A stretch of DNA of 64,000 bases, taken from the NCBI RefSeq assembly GCF_024655565.1, contig NZ_JANKOF010000003.1:54495-118494 (forward strand), written 5' to 3'. The notes beneath the pieces were generated by a model. That model was not told where the DNA came from, made no database searches, and saw nothing but the letters and a program-made list of their open reading frames with translations. The DNA is from Nitratireductor sp. ZSWI3 (GTDB taxonomy: Bacteria > Pseudomonadota > Alphaproteobacteria > Rhizobiales > Rhizobiaceae). Shown in pieces: positions 1 to 14,374 of this stretch. Each line of letters starts with the position of its first letter. Positions within the stretch are counted from its first letter, which is position 1. Both the position numbers and the translations under genes were made by a program.

Positions 1-136
1 TGAGGAAGTAGAAATAGAGAACCGCCAAAAAGGCGAAGCGGGCGGCGAGCCCCAGGAACCAGCCGTCGAGCAGCCGCTCGATCGTCGCGAAGACGCGGTG
101 ATGGGCCGAGGCGACGGTAGTTGCAGAACGAATCAC
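1..136 (-). CDS. DoxX family membrane protein, N-terminal part (cut by window edge)
   Basis: Only the first 45 codons are inside the window. The frame opens at a GTG at 136 with AAAAGGA a few bases upstream; the nearest ATG is followed at once by a stop. The visible peptide has a polar start and then a hydrophobic stretch rich in Phe, Tyr and Leu, as at the N-terminus of DoxX-type four-helix membrane proteins. The DoxX call rests mainly on position: bufferin operons usually end with a DoxX gene after bufC, and this frame starts 17 bases past the bufC stop on the same strand. The rest of the protein is needed to confirm the family. Confidence 0.6.
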   Translation of the reverse strand, partial: MIRSATTVASAHHRVFATIERLLDGWFLGLAARFAFLAVLYFYFL

Positions 137-153
137 GGCATCAGTCCTTTTTG

Positions 154-960
154 CTAGTTCGGGGGCGGAAAACCGCTTCCGCTGAAGGCACCGCTTTCGA
201 TGGTGAGGCCGATGGCTTCGACGAGATCGAAGGAGGGATCCTGTTCCATCGCCAGCGAGGCGGCCTGGCGGAGCGGCGCTCCTTTTCGCAGGGCCTTGAA
301 GAAGACCGGTTGCCCGCGGGCGAGCTTGCGAATCTCGACCCGCAGCAGGGGACGACTTATCAAGACGGCCTCGGGAATGCCGGCGTCGATCCTCCTGGGC
401 ATCGGGCCGGATCGGTGAGCAGTAAAGATCGTGTGGATTGCGTAGTCCGATTCGATGACGTGCATCGCCGGGTGTGGCGACAGCCGGATTTCGGCCAGCG
501 CCTGGGGCGGCAGTGCCGCGAATTCGGCCGGGTCCAGCGGCGCCCGGTCGGCGGCGTGGTAGGCGTCGAGCCACGCCCGTTCAAGCCTGGCGACGTCCGG
601 CAGATAGCGCAGATGCCGGATCGGGTCGAAATCGGCGAGGTGCTCGGCAAAGCCGCGTCCGTATTCGAGGACGAGCTTCGATGTCGGAGGATGCGCGCGG
701 ACGAAATCCCGGGCAATCATGCGGAAATTCTGTTCGCCCAGGATTTGCGTGACGATGGGATAGATCTCGGTCAGGGCCGTCACCAGGCTGTGGGTCACAT
801 TGTTGCGATAGACGTTGAAGCGCTTGACTGCAGCTTTTCCGCCCGGGCCTGCGACGCAGGAGGGTTGCGGGCGATCCGGGCTGAGGAGCGTCTGGCCGAA
901 GGCCGCATCGTAAGCGGTTGGGGAAGGAGCCCGCCGGGGACGGTCAGCCGTGAAGCGCAT
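154..960 (-). CDS. bufC: BufC-like DUF2063 protein, partner of the MNIO enzyme
   Basis: A 268-residue DUF2063 protein. The N-terminal half carries the typical [13 protein letters not shown] segment and the motif [17 protein letters not shown], which are hallmarks of the family. DUF2063 proteins act as substrate-recognition partners of DUF692 (MNIO) oxygenases that modify cysteines of small precursor proteins. The ATG at 958-960 overlaps the end of bufB by 17 bases, which implies translational coupling. An upstream extension of the frame exists but lies inside bufB and looks like its shadow. Order and overlap with bufB, bufA1 and doxX make the assignment firm, though metal and substrate are inferred from relatives. 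Confidence 0.85.
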   Translation of the reverse strand: MRFTADRPRRAPSPTAYDAAFGQTLLSPDRPQPSCVAGPGGKAAVKRFNVYRNNVTHSLVTALTEIYPIVTQILGEQNFRMIARDFVRAHPPTSKLVLEYGRGFAEHLADFDPIRHLRYLPDVARLERAWLDAYHAADRAPLDPAEFAALPPQALAEIRLSPHPAMHVIESDYAIHTIFTAHRSGPMPRRIDAGIPEAVLISRPLLRVEIRKLARGQPVFFKALRKGAPLRQAASLAMEQDPSFDLVEAIGLTIESGAFSGSGFPPPN

Positions 961-1867
961 GGGATCTTTCGCTTGCTGCCGAGGACAGGGAACGATCGAG
1001 GATGCGTTGGGCGGCGGCCGCTTCCGACTGTAGAACCGGCCAGTCGGGAACATCCGCATCCCATTCGACCAGCGTGTTTATGGGGCCGCATCTGGCGATG
1101 ACCTCCTCATAAAGCGTCCACACCGGGTCGGCCACGGGGCGATCATGGCTGTCTATGAGCAGCGGTGCGCCCTCGTCGTCCTCTTGCTCGTCGTGGCCTG
1201 CAAGGTGAATTTCGCCAATGTGTTCCAGGGGGAAATCAGCGAGATACCCGGTGGCGCTGAAGCCGTGATTGGTGGCGGAGACGAAGACGTTGTTGACGTC
1301 GAGCAGCAGCCCGCACCCGGTCCGCGACACGATCTCGCGCAGGAAATCGGTCTCCTTCCAGGTGGATTCGGGGAAGATCACGTAAGTCGAGGGATTTTCC
1401 AAGAGCATCGGCCGGCGGATCGCCTCCTGGACCTGGTCGATGTGCTCGCACACCCGCTTCAGCGTCACATCGGTGTAAGGCAGGGGCAGCAGGTCGTTGT
1501 AGAACACGTCGTCATGGGTCGACCACGCAAGGTGCTCCGAAACCAGGAATGGCTCGTAGCGTTCGACGAGACCGGCGAAACGGGCGAGATGCTCGCGATC
1601 GAGCGGAGCAAGGCCCCCGATCGACATGCAGACGCCATGCAACGAGAGCGGCAGGATATCGCGCATTCTCGCGAGGGCTGCATGGGGAGCGCCGCCGGCG
1701 CCCATGTAGTTTTCCGCATGCACTTCGAGAAAACCGATCGAGGCCGATTGCCCGGCGATCGCCTCGATGTGTTGCGGCTTGAAGCTCGCGCCGGCACGAC
1801 CGACGGGATCGAACGCCGGGAAACGGCCGTTGGATACGGTGGTTCTGGTGAAATCGCGTTTCATCAT
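944..1867 (-). CDS. bufB: BufB: DUF692 multinuclear non-haem iron oxygenase (MNIO)
   Basis: A 307-residue DUF692 protein with a TIM-barrel-like pattern. Visible family motifs are [10 protein letters not shown] near the N-terminus, [37 protein letters not shown] and IGEIHLAGH; their His, Glu, Asp and Asn residues supply the iron ligands in the family. MNIOs oxidise cysteine residues in small precursor proteins to thiazole- or thiooxazole-type groups that bind metal. The start is the first of two adjacent ATGs at 1867, preceded by GGGAGA; a longer reading would run into bufA1. It lies 23 bases after bufA1 and overlaps bufC, so the three are very probably one transcript. Confidence 0.92.
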   Translation of the reverse strand: MMKRDFTRTTVSNGRFPAFDPVGRAGASFKPQHIEAIAGQSASIGFLEVHAENYMGAGGAPHAALARMRDILPLSLHGVCMSIGGLAPLDREHLARFAGLVERYEPFLVSEHLAWSTHDDVFYNDLLPLPYTDVTLKRVCEHIDQVQEAIRRPMLLENPSTYVIFPESTWKETDFLREIVSRTGCGLLLDVNNVFVSATNHGFSATGYLADFPLEHIGEIHLAGHDEQEDDEGAPLLIDSHDRPVADPVWTLYEEVIARCGPINTLVEWDADVPDWPVLQSEAAAAQRILDRSLSSAASERSHALHG

Positions 1868-1890
1868 CGCGTCTCCCGGCATTCGGTAGG

Positions 1891-2214
1891 TCAGGACGGA
1901 AGATCGCGGTCGAGAGGCTCGGGCGAGCCCTGGCGGCCGTCCGGCAGGTCCATCGTCGTGCAGGTGCCGCCGTCGACGAACTTCCAGGCATTGCCCTGAT
2001 AGTCGACCTTGGACGTGCCAGCGCAGGTGGTGCCGGGGCCGGCAGCACAGTCGTTCTGGCCTGCAAGGGAAACGCCGTAGCATTTTTCCTTGCCGGCCTT
2101 CATCGCTGCATCCACCTGTTCCTGGGAAAGGGGTGCGGCGGCGGCGCTGGAGGCAAGCGCTGTTGCAACCGCGCCCGCCAGATAGGCGAGGCTCAGCGTG
2201 GCTTTCGTAGACAT
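1891..2214 (-). CDS. bufA1: BufA1: bufferin precursor protein, DUF2282, secreted
   Basis: A 107-residue precursor with a Sec-type signal peptide (about residues 1-27, hydrophobic, ending SSAAAA) and four cysteines at 45, 56, 64 and 85. The spacing and the surrounding EKCYGV, NDCA, CAGTS and GGTCT fit the DUF2282 family. In the bufferin systems described so far, the paired DUF692/DUF2063 enzymes modify core cysteines and the exported product buffers copper. A strong AGAGGAGAA site sits just before the ATG. It is the first gene of the leftward cluster. Metal specificity here is inference. The tail after Cys85 is charged and probably not part of the modified core. Confidence 0.88.
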   Translation of the reverse strand: MSTKATLSLAYLAGAVATALASSAAAAPLSQEQVDAAMKAGKEKCYGVSLAGQNDCAAGPGTTCAGTSKVDYQGNAWKFVDGGTCTTMDLPDGRQGSPEPLDRDLPS

Positions 2215-2339
2215 GGATTTCTCCTCTCGAGGTCAGGTTGACGCCGGTCTTGCACCGACCCCGTCGTTCTCCCAGAGGTCGCGCTCACTTGGAAATCAAG
2301 CGCGCGCGAGGGAGGTTCACATGACCGTGAGAGGTTGCG

Positions 2340-3398
2340 TTACCGCCGCGCGGACAGCCTGTCGGCAAAGGCCTCGATTTCGGCCGCGCCGGTCGCGAAG
2401 CTGGTAACGAAACGATAGAGCCCTTCGCCCTGCGCCAGTTGACCGGCGAAGGAGAGCGGCGGATTCCAGGCGTGGAAGCGTGCGCCGCCGGCCTGCAAAG
2501 CCGCCGCGGTCTTCTCGTTCATCACCGCAAAGACCTCGTTTGCCTGCGGCCTCCAGGCGAGGCGGGCGGCATCGGACGCCTCCAGCGTCTCAGCGAGGAT
2601 CTGCGCCATCGCATTCGAATGGCGGGCCAGCTGCAGCCAGAGGTCATCCTCGAAATAAGCCTCAAACTGCGCGGCGATAAAGCGGGACTTGGAAAAGAGG
2701 TGCGCCGCGCGCTTGCGCAGGAACGGCATGCCGCCGGCCTTGGCAGGATCGAGCACGATCACGGCTTCGGCGCACCAGCACCCGTTCTTCGTTCCGCCGA
2801 AGGAGACGATGTCGACGCCGCGCTTCCAGGTCATTTCCGCCGGTGTCGCGTCGAGCGCGACCAGGGCGTTGGCAAAGCGCGCGCCGTCGAGGTGAAGCGG
2901 GATGCCATGGTCGCGGCAGATGCGGCCGATCGCCTCGATCTGCTCGAGGGAGTACAGCGTGCCTATCTCCGTCGCCTGGGTGATGGAGGCCGCCATGGGC
3001 TGCCCCGCATGCACGAATTCCGCCGGATAGTGGCGGATGGCCGCATCGAGGGCATCGGGGGCGATGCGGCCGAGGTCACCTGCAACGCCCTTCAGCCGCC
3101 CTCCGCCCGTGAAATATTCGGGGGCGCCGCCCTCGTCTTCGATCGCGTGGGCTTCGGAATGGCAGAAGGCGACACCGCCCGGCCGGGAAGCCCAGGTGAG
3201 GGACAATGCATTGGCCGCCGTGCCGGTGCCGACGAAGAAGACGGCGACATCGCGTTCGAAGATCTCGCAGAAGGTCTGCTCGACCTGCTTGTCGAGATCG
3301 CTGCTCCCATAGGCCGAAGCATAGCCGGCGGCGTTTTTCACAAGCGCTTCGGCGATCTTCGTGTGCGCGCCGGCCCAATTGTCAGAGGCGAAATTCAT
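2340..3398 (-). CDS. ltaE: Low-specificity L-threonine aldolase-like PLP enzyme
   Basis: A 352-residue fold-type I PLP enzyme. The start MNFASDNWAG matches the usual N-terminus of this aldolase subgroup; HLDGAR (169-174) carries the cofactor-ring Asp, and GGTKNG gives the Schiff-base Lys (Lys204). Family members cleave threonine or related beta-hydroxy amino acids to glycine and an aldehyde in the cytosol. The ATG at 3398 has GGATGAAAG upstream; an ATG four codons earlier (3410) is the alternative. It transcribes away from gltB, so the 533-base gap to the right holds its promoter and a striking palindrome. True substrate is uncertain, as beta-elimination or aldolase activity is possible in the family. 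Confidence 0.82.
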   Translation of the reverse strand: MNFASDNWAGAHTKIAEALVKNAAGYASAYGSSDLDKQVEQTFCEIFERDVAVFFVGTGTAANALSLTWASRPGGVAFCHSEAHAIEDEGGAPEYFTGGGRLKGVAGDLGRIAPDALDAAIRHYPAEFVHAGQPMAASITQATEIGTLYSLEQIEAIGRICRDHGIPLHLDGARFANALVALDATPAEMTWKRGVDIVSFGGTKNGCWCAEAVIVLDPAKAGGMPFLRKRAAHLFSKSRFIAAQFEAYFEDDLWLQLARHSNAMAQILAETLEASDAARLAWRPQANEVFAVMNEKTAAALQAGGARFHAWNPPLSFAGQLAQGEGLYRFVTSFATGAAEIEAFADRLSARR

Positions 3399-3931
3399 GC
3401 TTTCATCCATTGCTGCGATGCTCTGCGAGTCCAAAATCCGCGGGTGACTTTGATCAGCAAGGCGCGGCGGCTGCAAGACCTGTCTGGGATGGTCGGGCTT
3501 CGGCGGTCGAAAGTTTCGCATGGTGGAGCCTTGACGAAACTTTCTTACGCATCGGACGCATAAAATTTGCATTTTCGTCTTGTGTCGCGGGCTGATTTCT
3601 GGCATTTGACTAAATAGGACAGCAGTGCTGTCTTATTTATTCGCGCAATGATGACCGAATATGCGTTACAATCGGCCGGTCTGGCCGTGGTAATGTGGCG
3701 GCTGAGCGGTGCGAGTTCGGCGGACCGGTAACGGCCGGAAAACAATCGTGTCCGTCAAGGACGCGCCGCCCAAGAAAAAGAAGCGCGCCGGAGCGGACCG
3801 GTCAAGCGTTCCTCCGGCTTCAAAAAAGGATATGCCGTGCCTGCACCCCGGATGGCCGAAGACAGCCGTCCGGAGACTGAACGACCGCCCTGGGCGACCT
3901 GCTCCGGGCAGAACATATAGAGGAAGTTGCG
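3399..3931. other. Divergent intergenic region between ltaE-like gene and gltB
   Basis: 533 bases without a convincing gene. The left half is comparatively AT-rich and holds a TTGACT promoter-like hexamer (3606-3611) and the palindrome at 3611-3639. The right 290 bases form an untranslated leader for gltB if transcription starts near the palindrome; AGGAAG before 3932 is the gltB ribosome binding site. Open frames here on either strand lack family resemblance and good start sites. Confidence 0.6.
3611..3639. promoter_or_regulatory. 29-bp palindrome, candidate operator
   Basis: The arms TAAATAGGACAGCA and TGCTGTCTTATTTA flank a single central G at 3625; 13 of 14 positions pair. The left arm abuts a TTGACT hexamer at 3606-3611, so a bound dimer could block a rightward promoter. 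It lies about 210 bases upstream of the aldolase start and 290 upstream of gltB. I do not recognise the regulator; the length and near-perfect symmetry suggest a TetR, Rrf2 or MarR-like dimer. Confidence 0.6.
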
Positions 3932-8662
<4,731 letters not shown>

Positions 8663-8686
8663 GCGCCGGGCTTGGGAGACGCTCAA

Positions 8687-9277
8687 GTGGATGTGTTTGG
8701 AGATCTGAATTCAGGCAATTGCCTGAAGGTGAAATATACGGCCGACTTCCTCGGCCTGCCGTATCGCTGGCACGAGGTCGACATCATGGCCGGGGAAAGC
8801 CGCACGCCGGCGTTCCTTGCCATGTCGCCCTTCGGCCAGGTGCCGGTGGTGCGCCTTGCCGACGGCCGGGCGATTGCCCAGTCGGGTGCGATCATGCGCT
8901 ATCTGGCGCGTGGGAGCGCGCTTCTGCCGGACGATGCCTTCGCGCAGGCCGAAATCGACCAGTGGATGTTCTGGGAACAGAATTTCCACGAACCCAATGT
9001 CGCCGGGGCGCGGTTCCATGTGGTCTACCGCAGGGAACCGGTCGAAACGCGGGCTCCGGACAAGGTCGAGAAGGCGGAAGCCGCTCTCGACTTCATGAAC
9101 ACGGCGCTCGAGCAGCGCGACTTCTTCGTCGGTCCGTCCCTGACGATCGCCGACATCGCGCTGCTCGGCTACACGCGGCTCGCCCCCGAGGGCGGCTTCG
9201 GCTTCGACGGGCGCAAGGCGCTCACCCGCTGGATTGCACGATGCGAGGAAGTTCTCGGACTTCCTGCGCTTCACTAG
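8687..9277 (+). CDS. Glutathione S-transferase-like protein lodged between gltB and gltD
   Basis: About 196 residues with an N-terminal thioredoxin-like domain (GNCLKVKYTADFLGLPY, then FGQVPVVRL and QSGAIMRYLA) and an all-helical C-terminal domain containing FVGPSLTIADIALLGY, the conserved GST folding motif. Glutathione conjugation or transfer in the cytosol is the family role. I chose GTG at 8687 because GGGAGAC lies seven bases before it; a TTG at 8672 would add five residues. The gene lies 24 bases after gltB and 18 before gltD, so it is likely co-transcribed with glutamate synthase. Its substrate is not evident. Confidence 0.85.
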   Translation: MDVFGDLNSGNCLKVKYTADFLGLPYRWHEVDIMAGESRTPAFLAMSPFGQVPVVRLADGRAIAQSGAIMRYLARGSALLPDDAFAQAEIDQWMFWEQNFHEPNVAGARFHVVYRREPVETRAPDKVEKAEAALDFMNTALEQRDFFVGPSLTIADIALLGYTRLAPEGGFGFDGRKALTRWIARCEEVLGLPALH

Positions 9278-9295
9278 AATAACGGGGTCTACTCG

Positions 9296-10750
9296 ATGGG
9301 TAAGGTTACAGGCTTTCTCGAAATCGACCGGCAGGTGCACAAGTACCAGCCGGCGTCCGACCGCATTCGCCACTTTCGCGAATTCACGCTGCCGATGTCG
9401 GACAAGGAAGTCGAGAAACAGGCCGCCCGATGCATGGATTGCGGCATCCCCTATTGCCACGGGCCGACAGGGTGCCCGGTGCACAACCAGATTCCGGATT
9501 GGAACGACCTCGTCTACAACGGCGACTGGGAGACGGCGATCCGCAACCTGCATTCGACCAACAATTTCCCCGAATGGACGGGGCGGATCTGCCCTGCGCC
9601 GTGCGAGGAAGCCTGCACGCTGAACCTGGAAGACATTCCGGTGGCGATCAAGACGGTCGAGCAGGCCATTGCCGACAAGGCCTACGAGGCCGGCTACGTG
9701 CGGCCCTATCCGCCGGAAAAGAAGACCGGCAAGAAGGTCGCGATCATCGGTTCGGGACCGGCCGGCATGGCTGCGGCGCAGCAGCTTGGCCGCGCCGGAC
9801 ACCAGGTGCATGTCTATGAGCGCGAAAGCCGCCCGGGCGGTCTGATGCGCTATGGCATTCCCGACTTCAAGATCGAGAAGCATTACATCGACCGGCGCAT
9901 CGAGCAGATGCAGGGTGAGGGGGTAACGTTCCACTGCGGCGTCAATGTGGGACACGACAAGTCAGTGGAAGAGTTGCTTGCCGAGTATGACGCGGTGCTT
10001 TATTGCGGCGGCTCGGAGCGCCCGCGCCCGGCCGGCATTCCCGGTGCGGATCTCGAGGGCGTGCATGATGCCATGCCCTATCTTGTGCAGCAGAACCGCC
10101 GCGTGGGCGGCGAGGACATCCAGTCCGTGGCCTGGGCGGCGGAGCCGATCCTTGCCGGTGGCAAGCACGTGGTGGTGGTCGGCGGCGGCGACACGGCATC
10201 CGACTGTGTCGGTACGGCCTTCCGGCAGGGAGCCGTGCGCGTGACGCAGCTCGACATCCGCCCGCGTCCGCCGGAAAAGGAAGACAAGCTCGCCGTATGG
10301 CCCTACTGGGCGACCAAGATGCGCACATCCTCCTCGCAGGCCGAGGGCGCGGAGCGCGAGTTCCAGGTGGCGACGCTCGAGTTCATCGGCGAGGACGGCG
10401 TCCTGACCGGCGTGAAGTGCTGTCAGGTGGATGAGAAGCGCAAGCCGGTGGCGGGCACGGAGTTCGTCATCAAGGCGGACCTGGCCTTCATCGCCATCGG
10501 CTTTGCCGGCCCGCTGGAGGAGGGGGTGCTGAGCGAGTTCGGCGAGCGCCTGAAGACCCACACGGACCGGCGCAGTTCCGTCAACGTGGTCGCCGACGAC
10601 CGCGACTATCGCACCAGCGTCGACCGCATGTTCGCCGCAGGCGATGCCCGGCGTGGCCAGTCGCTGGTGGTCTGGGCCATTCGCGAGGGGCGGCAGGCAG
10701 CCCGTGCGATCGACGAGTTCCTGATGGGGAGCACCGTCCTGCCGCGCTGA
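9296..10750 (+). CDS. gltD: Glutamate synthase small subunit
   Basis: A 484-residue GltD. The N-terminal domain has the cysteine clusters Cys46, 49, 54, 60 and Cys99, 103, 107 for two 4Fe-4S clusters; [13 protein letters not shown] binds FAD and [13 protein letters not shown] binds NADPH. It passes NADPH electrons to GltB for reductive glutamate synthesis. Length and motif order match functional GltD. The gene runs convergently into the DUF459 gene with only 13 bases between their stops. Confidence 0.97.
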   Translation: MGKVTGFLEIDRQVHKYQPASDRIRHFREFTLPMSDKEVEKQAARCMDCGIPYCHGPTGCPVHNQIPDWNDLVYNGDWETAIRNLHSTNNFPEWTGRICPAPCEEACTLNLEDIPVAIKTVEQAIADKAYEAGYVRPYPPEKKTGKKVAIIGSGPAGMAAAQQLGRAGHQVHVYERESRPGGLMRYGIPDFKIEKHYIDRRIEQMQGEGVTFHCGVNVGHDKSVEELLAEYDAVLYCGGSERPRPAGIPGADLEGVHDAMPYLVQQNRRVGGEDIQSVAWAAEPILAGGKHVVVVGGGDTASDCVGTAFRQGAVRVTQLDIRPRPPEKEDKLAVWPYWATKMRTSSSQAEGAEREFQVATLEFIGEDGVLTGVKCCQVDEKRKPVAGTEFVIKADLAFIAIGFAGPLEEGVLSEFGERLKTHTDRRSSVNVVADDRDYRTSVDRMFAAGDARRGQSLVVWAIREGRQAARAIDEFLMGSTVLPR

Positions 10751-10763
10751 GCCGGCACGAGGA

Positions 10764-11996
10764 TCAGGGCGCGGCCGGATTTGTGGATTCCGGCCGGCCC
10801 GCTTCCTCGGGTTGCAGCGAGAAATCGTCGGCGCGGCCGGATCGTTCGCGGTCCGACGCCGCCCGGCCTTCGGGGGCTGCATCCTGCGTCAACCTGCCGA
10901 TCGGCTTCACGACGGCCCCGAGCAATTCCGTGCCGCCGTCCAGAACGGGATCCGTCAAGGATATCGGCACGGTGCGGTCCACTGCCTTGGGGTCGGAAGG
11001 GCCGAGGCTGGGATCGGGAAGCCCCTGTATGCCGATCTCCCCGATATCGGGCAGGACAGCCTGCCCGAGCAGCTTGTTGAGCGGCTTTTCGACATAGAAC
11101 GCGATCTTCCGCTTGCCGGCGCGGGTCAGGTTGATGCCGTCGCTGCCGCGCAGCCGCACCGCCTGGCCATTCATGTCGGGACCGGTGAAGACGAAGGCGC
11201 CGTTCTCGTCCACGAATCCATCCCAGATGTCCACGAAAGCGCCTTCTGCGGCTTCGACGGTGGATTTGTATATGTCGTTGAAGGCCAGCATGTCGGAGGT
11301 CATGCTGGGCGACTTGAAGGCCGGCAACCCGCTCCAGATGATGGGGATTCCCCGGTCCTGGAAGACCTTGGCGAAGCGTTCGACGCGGGCGTCGTATTCC
11401 GCCAGCCAGGCGTCGGATCGTGGTGCTTCGCGGTGACCGTCGACGACCATCTGCTGGCGGTCGTTCGAACCGATCATGACCACGACGACCGCCGGCTCGG
11501 CCTCCTCGATCAGGGGGACGATTTCCGCGTTCCAGTTGTAGTAGTCTTCGCGAACGAATCCGGACGACCCGTTGCTCGCATTGACGATCCTGACGCCGGG
11601 AGATTGGGCGTATGCTGCTTCCAGGCCCTCGGCGAGCCCGCCGGCAAGGAAGTCGCCGACGACGAGCACGCTGCGCGCGTTCTCCAGTTTTTCGACTGCC
11701 GGCGGCGGAGGCGGCTGGCGGGGCACGGCGGTGACCGCCGGTCGGCTGGTTCTGCGGCTCGGCGCAGGCGCTCGTTCCACGGGGTCGATGTACCGCCGCT
11801 GCTGCGGCTCGATCTGTCTGTTGCGCAATCCGCCGAAAAGAAAATCGAGCAGCCCGCGCTGCTGCCGCCGATACTCCTGTGCATGAACGTCACCGGAAGG
11901 ACCGGCGATGCCCGCCAGCGTTGCCGATAGCGCAACGGCTGCGAGCAGGCACCACCGCTTTCTTGATCCTCCAGGTTTTGTCCGCTCTCCAGGCAT
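10764..11996 (-). CDS. DUF459 SGNH-fold protein, secreted, catalytic residues apparently lost
   Basis: A 410-residue protein with a signal anchor or signal peptide (hydrophobic residues about 16-38), a Pro/Arg-rich linker (about 60-105) and a DUF459 SGNH domain (about 108-310). The fold motifs are recognisable: [12 protein letters not shown] in place of the GDS block, MIGSNDRQ for the Asn block, and DGINLTRAG for the last block. The usual nucleophile Ser is Phe and the usual His is Asn, so esterase chemistry is doubtful. The C-terminus is a low-complexity tail. It lies 25 bases downstream of the lytic transglycosylase gene on the same strand, which suggests a cell-envelope role. The start codon is uncertain because no good ribosome site is visible. 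Confidence 0.75.
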   Translation of the reverse strand: MPGERTKPGGSRKRWCLLAAVALSATLAGIAGPSGDVHAQEYRRQQRGLLDFLFGGLRNRQIEPQQRRYIDPVERAPAPSRRTSRPAVTAVPRQPPPPPAVEKLENARSVLVVGDFLAGGLAEGLEAAYAQSPGVRIVNASNGSSGFVREDYYNWNAEIVPLIEEAEPAVVVVMIGSNDRQQMVVDGHREAPRSDAWLAEYDARVERFAKVFQDRGIPIIWSGLPAFKSPSMTSDMLAFNDIYKSTVEAAEGAFVDIWDGFVDENGAFVFTGPDMNGQAVRLRGSDGINLTRAGKRKIAFYVEKPLNKLLGQAVLPDIGEIGIQGLPDPSLGPSDPKAVDRTVPISLTDPVLDGGTELLGAVVKPIGRLTQDAAPEGRAASDRERSGRADDFSLQPEEAGRPESTNPAAP

Positions 11997-12021
11997 CTAT
12001 GGCGGGTCCGGGATTGTCGGG

Positions 12022-13248
12022 CTACTGGCCGCGCAGGCGGCGCAGCACGTCCTTGCCGGGATGACCGTCCTGCTGCATGCCGCTGCGCGCCTGAAAGGCC
12101 CTGATCGCGTCGCGTGAGCCGCTGCCGATCTTGCCGTCGATCGGTCCGTCATAATAGCCGAGCGCGCCGAGCCGCTTCTGCAACTCCTCGGTCTCCGAAT
12201 AGGTGAGCCGCTCGAAAGGGCGGTTCCAATCGCGCACCAGGCCGCCATATCCGGCGATCTCGTCGGCCAGGAGGCCGACGGCGAGGGCGTATTTGTCGGA
12301 ATTGTTGTAGCGCTTGATCACGTCGAAATTGCGCGTCACAAGGAACGCCGGACCGGCGCGGCCATCCGGCACCTTCAGCTCGGCGCTGTCCGACGGACGG
12401 GGAAAGGCCTTGCCGTTGGCGCGGACGACGCCGATGGACGCCCAGCGCGAGAGCGCCATCTTGCCACCGGGGAACTTGCGTCCGCCGGGAAGAGCCGCCA
12501 CCTCATAGCCCCAGGTTTCGCCGCCGCGCCAGCCGTTCTTGCGCAGCAGGTTGGCGGCGGTGGCCAGGGCATCGGGCACCGAATTCCAGATGTCGCGCCG
12601 GCCGTCGCCGTCCATGTCGACGGCATAGGCCTGATAGCTGGTGGGAATGAACTGGGTGTGCCCCATCGCACCTGCCCAGGAACTGGTCAGGTGGCCGACA
12701 TCGATGTCGCCGGTCTGCAGGATCTTCAACGCGGCGATGAGCTGCTGACGGGCGAATTTTGCGCGCCGGCTGTCGGCATAGGCGAGCGTCGCGAGAGAGC
12801 GCGGCAGGCTGCGCATGACGCGGTCGTTCTTCAGCACTTCACCGTAATTCGATTCGATCGACCAGATCGCCAGCAGGATGTGGCGGCTGACACCGAACTG
12901 GCGTTCAATCCGGTCGAGCCAGGGCTTCCACTGGCGCGCCAACCGGCGCCCGGTTTCGATCGTGTTCTGTTGCACGCGATTGTCGAAATACTCCCACGCC
13001 TCGGCGCGGAACTCGGGCTGGTAGCGCGCCTTCTCGAGCACTTCCGGATCGGGTGCCGTCACGCCGCGAAAGGCGCGATCATAGGTCGAGCCCGAGATTC
13101 CGTTCTGCATCGCGACGGCGCGGAACTGGGCAATCCAGCGCTGAAAGCCGGCGTCTGCACGGGCTGGCCCGGGCATTGCCATCAAGGCGAATGCGGCTAG
13201 AGCAATGGCGGCCAGAGACAGGTTTCCCGCAAGTGAGCGCGATGACAT
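12022..13248 (-). CDS. Lytic murein transglycosylase, MltB/SltB family, with peptidoglycan-binding domain
   Basis: 408 residues: signal peptide ending PARA at about 31, a lytic transglycosylase domain (about 35-320) with the catalytic Glu132 in IWSIESNYGE, the family segments MGHTQFIPTSYQAYAVDMDGDGRRDIWNS, and a C-terminal PG_binding_1 repeat (about 345-405, LQKRLGALGYYDGPIDG). It cleaves the glycan strand in the periplasm, forming anhydromuramic acid ends. No lipobox is seen, so it is probably soluble. It is the first of two leftward envelope genes; galU is divergent on the right. Confidence 0.93.
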   Translation of the reverse strand: MSSRSLAGNLSLAAIALAAFALMAMPGPARADAGFQRWIAQFRAVAMQNGISGSTYDRAFRGVTAPDPEVLEKARYQPEFRAEAWEYFDNRVQQNTIETGRRLARQWKPWLDRIERQFGVSRHILLAIWSIESNYGEVLKNDRVMRSLPRSLATLAYADSRRAKFARQQLIAALKILQTGDIDVGHLTSSWAGAMGHTQFIPTSYQAYAVDMDGDGRRDIWNSVPDALATAANLLRKNGWRGGETWGYEVAALPGGRKFPGGKMALSRWASIGVVRANGKAFPRPSDSAELKVPDGRAGPAFLVTRNFDVIKRYNNSDKYALAVGLLADEIAGYGGLVRDWNRPFERLTYSETEELQKRLGALGYYDGPIDGKIGSGSRDAIRAFQARSGMQQDGHPGKDVLRRLRGQ

Positions 13249-13457
13249 CGGAACCTCCGTTGAAAGCAGTTTAGCCTATCCATTGCACGAGGCGGTTAGA
13301 AAAACGTTTACCATGATATCTGCACACCAATCTAACGTTCACCGGAACCGCCTCGAAATCTGCGCATTCATTCAGGAAACATCAATCAGGCGTTGTTAGG
13401 TCGTAATCCCGAGACCCGCACCAAGGCCTGTCTTTCAATCCTTTAAGGGGGGCATTC

Positions 13458-14330
13458 ATGACGAAGCTTCGCAAGGCTGTTTTTCCCGTCGCCGGCTTGG
13501 GGACCCGCTTTCTGCCGGCCACCAAGGCCGTGCCGAAGGAGATGCTGACCGTCGTCGACAGGCCGGTGATCCAATACGTCGTGGACGAGGCGCGCGAGGC
13601 GGGGATCGAGCATTTCATCTTCGTCACGGGGCGCAACAAGACGGTTATCGAAGACCATTTCGACATTCAGGTCGAACTTTACGACACGCTGGCGCGGCGC
13701 GGCAAGAATGACGTGCTCGAGCGCCTTCGCCAGTTGCAGCCGGAACCGGGACAGACCAGCTTCACCCGGCAGCAGGAGCCGTTGGGCCTCGGTCACGCCG
13801 TCTGGTGCGCACGCGAGCTCGTCGGAGACGAGCCCTTCGCCCTGCTGCTGCCGGATATGATCATGCAATCGGAGCCGGGCTGCCTGAAGCAGATGGTGGA
13901 GCTGTTCAACCAGACGGACGGCAACATCCTGTCGGTCGAGGAGTGCGATCCCTCACAGACGCACAAATACGGCATCGTCGGGCGGGGCGAGGCCGTGGCG
14001 GGCGGGTTCAGGATCAACGCCATGGTCGAGAAGCCGAAGCCGGCGGAGGCTCCTTCGAACTTCTACATCAGCGGGCGTTACATCCTGCAGCCGGAGATCT
14101 TCTCCCTGCTCGGACGCCACGAGCGGGGGGCCGGAGGCGAGATCCAGCTCACGGACGCGATGCTCAAGCTCATGCAGGAGCAGCCCTTCCACGGTCATCA
14201 CTTTACCGGTCAGACCTTCGACTGCGGTTCTCCGGAGGGATTCGTGGAGGCCAACCTCGCCTTTGCGCTGGCGCGGCCGGACCTGCGGGACCATGTCATG
14301 CGGATGATGGAGCAAGCCGGCGGCAAGTGA
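13458..14330 (+). CDS. galU: UTP-glucose-1-phosphate uridylyltransferase
   Basis: 290 residues, normal length. [18 protein letters not shown] (residues 14-31) is the nucleotide-binding signature; [11 protein letters not shown] and the C-terminal [20 protein letters not shown] match GalU. It makes UDP-glucose for exopolysaccharide, lipopolysaccharide and osmolyte synthesis. A strong AAGGGGGG site precedes the ATG. A rho-independent terminator follows 12 bases after the stop, so the gene is likely monocistronic. A kpsF/kdsD gene nearby strengthens a surface-polysaccharide context. Confidence 0.96.
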   Translation: MTKLRKAVFPVAGLGTRFLPATKAVPKEMLTVVDRPVIQYVVDEAREAGIEHFIFVTGRNKTVIEDHFDIQVELYDTLARRGKNDVLERLRQLQPEPGQTSFTRQQEPLGLGHAVWCARELVGDEPFALLLPDMIMQSEPGCLKQMVELFNQTDGNILSVEECDPSQTHKYGIVGRGEAVAGGFRINAMVEKPKPAEAPSNFYISGRYILQPEIFSLLGRHERGAGGEIQLTDAMLKLMQEQPFHGHHFTGQTFDCGSPEGFVEANLAFALARPDLRDHVMRMMEQAGGK

Positions 14331-14341
14331 CCACCACCGTC

Positions 14342-14372
14342 GACAGAGCCTGGCGCTCTGTCTCTTTATTTT
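14342..14372 (+). terminator. Rho-independent terminator of galU
   Basis: The perfect 8-bp stem GACAGAGC / GCTCTGTC with loop CTGGC (14342-14362) is followed by TCTTTATTTT. It lies just after the galU stop on the coding strand. Confidence 0.88.
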
Positions 14373-14374
14373 CG

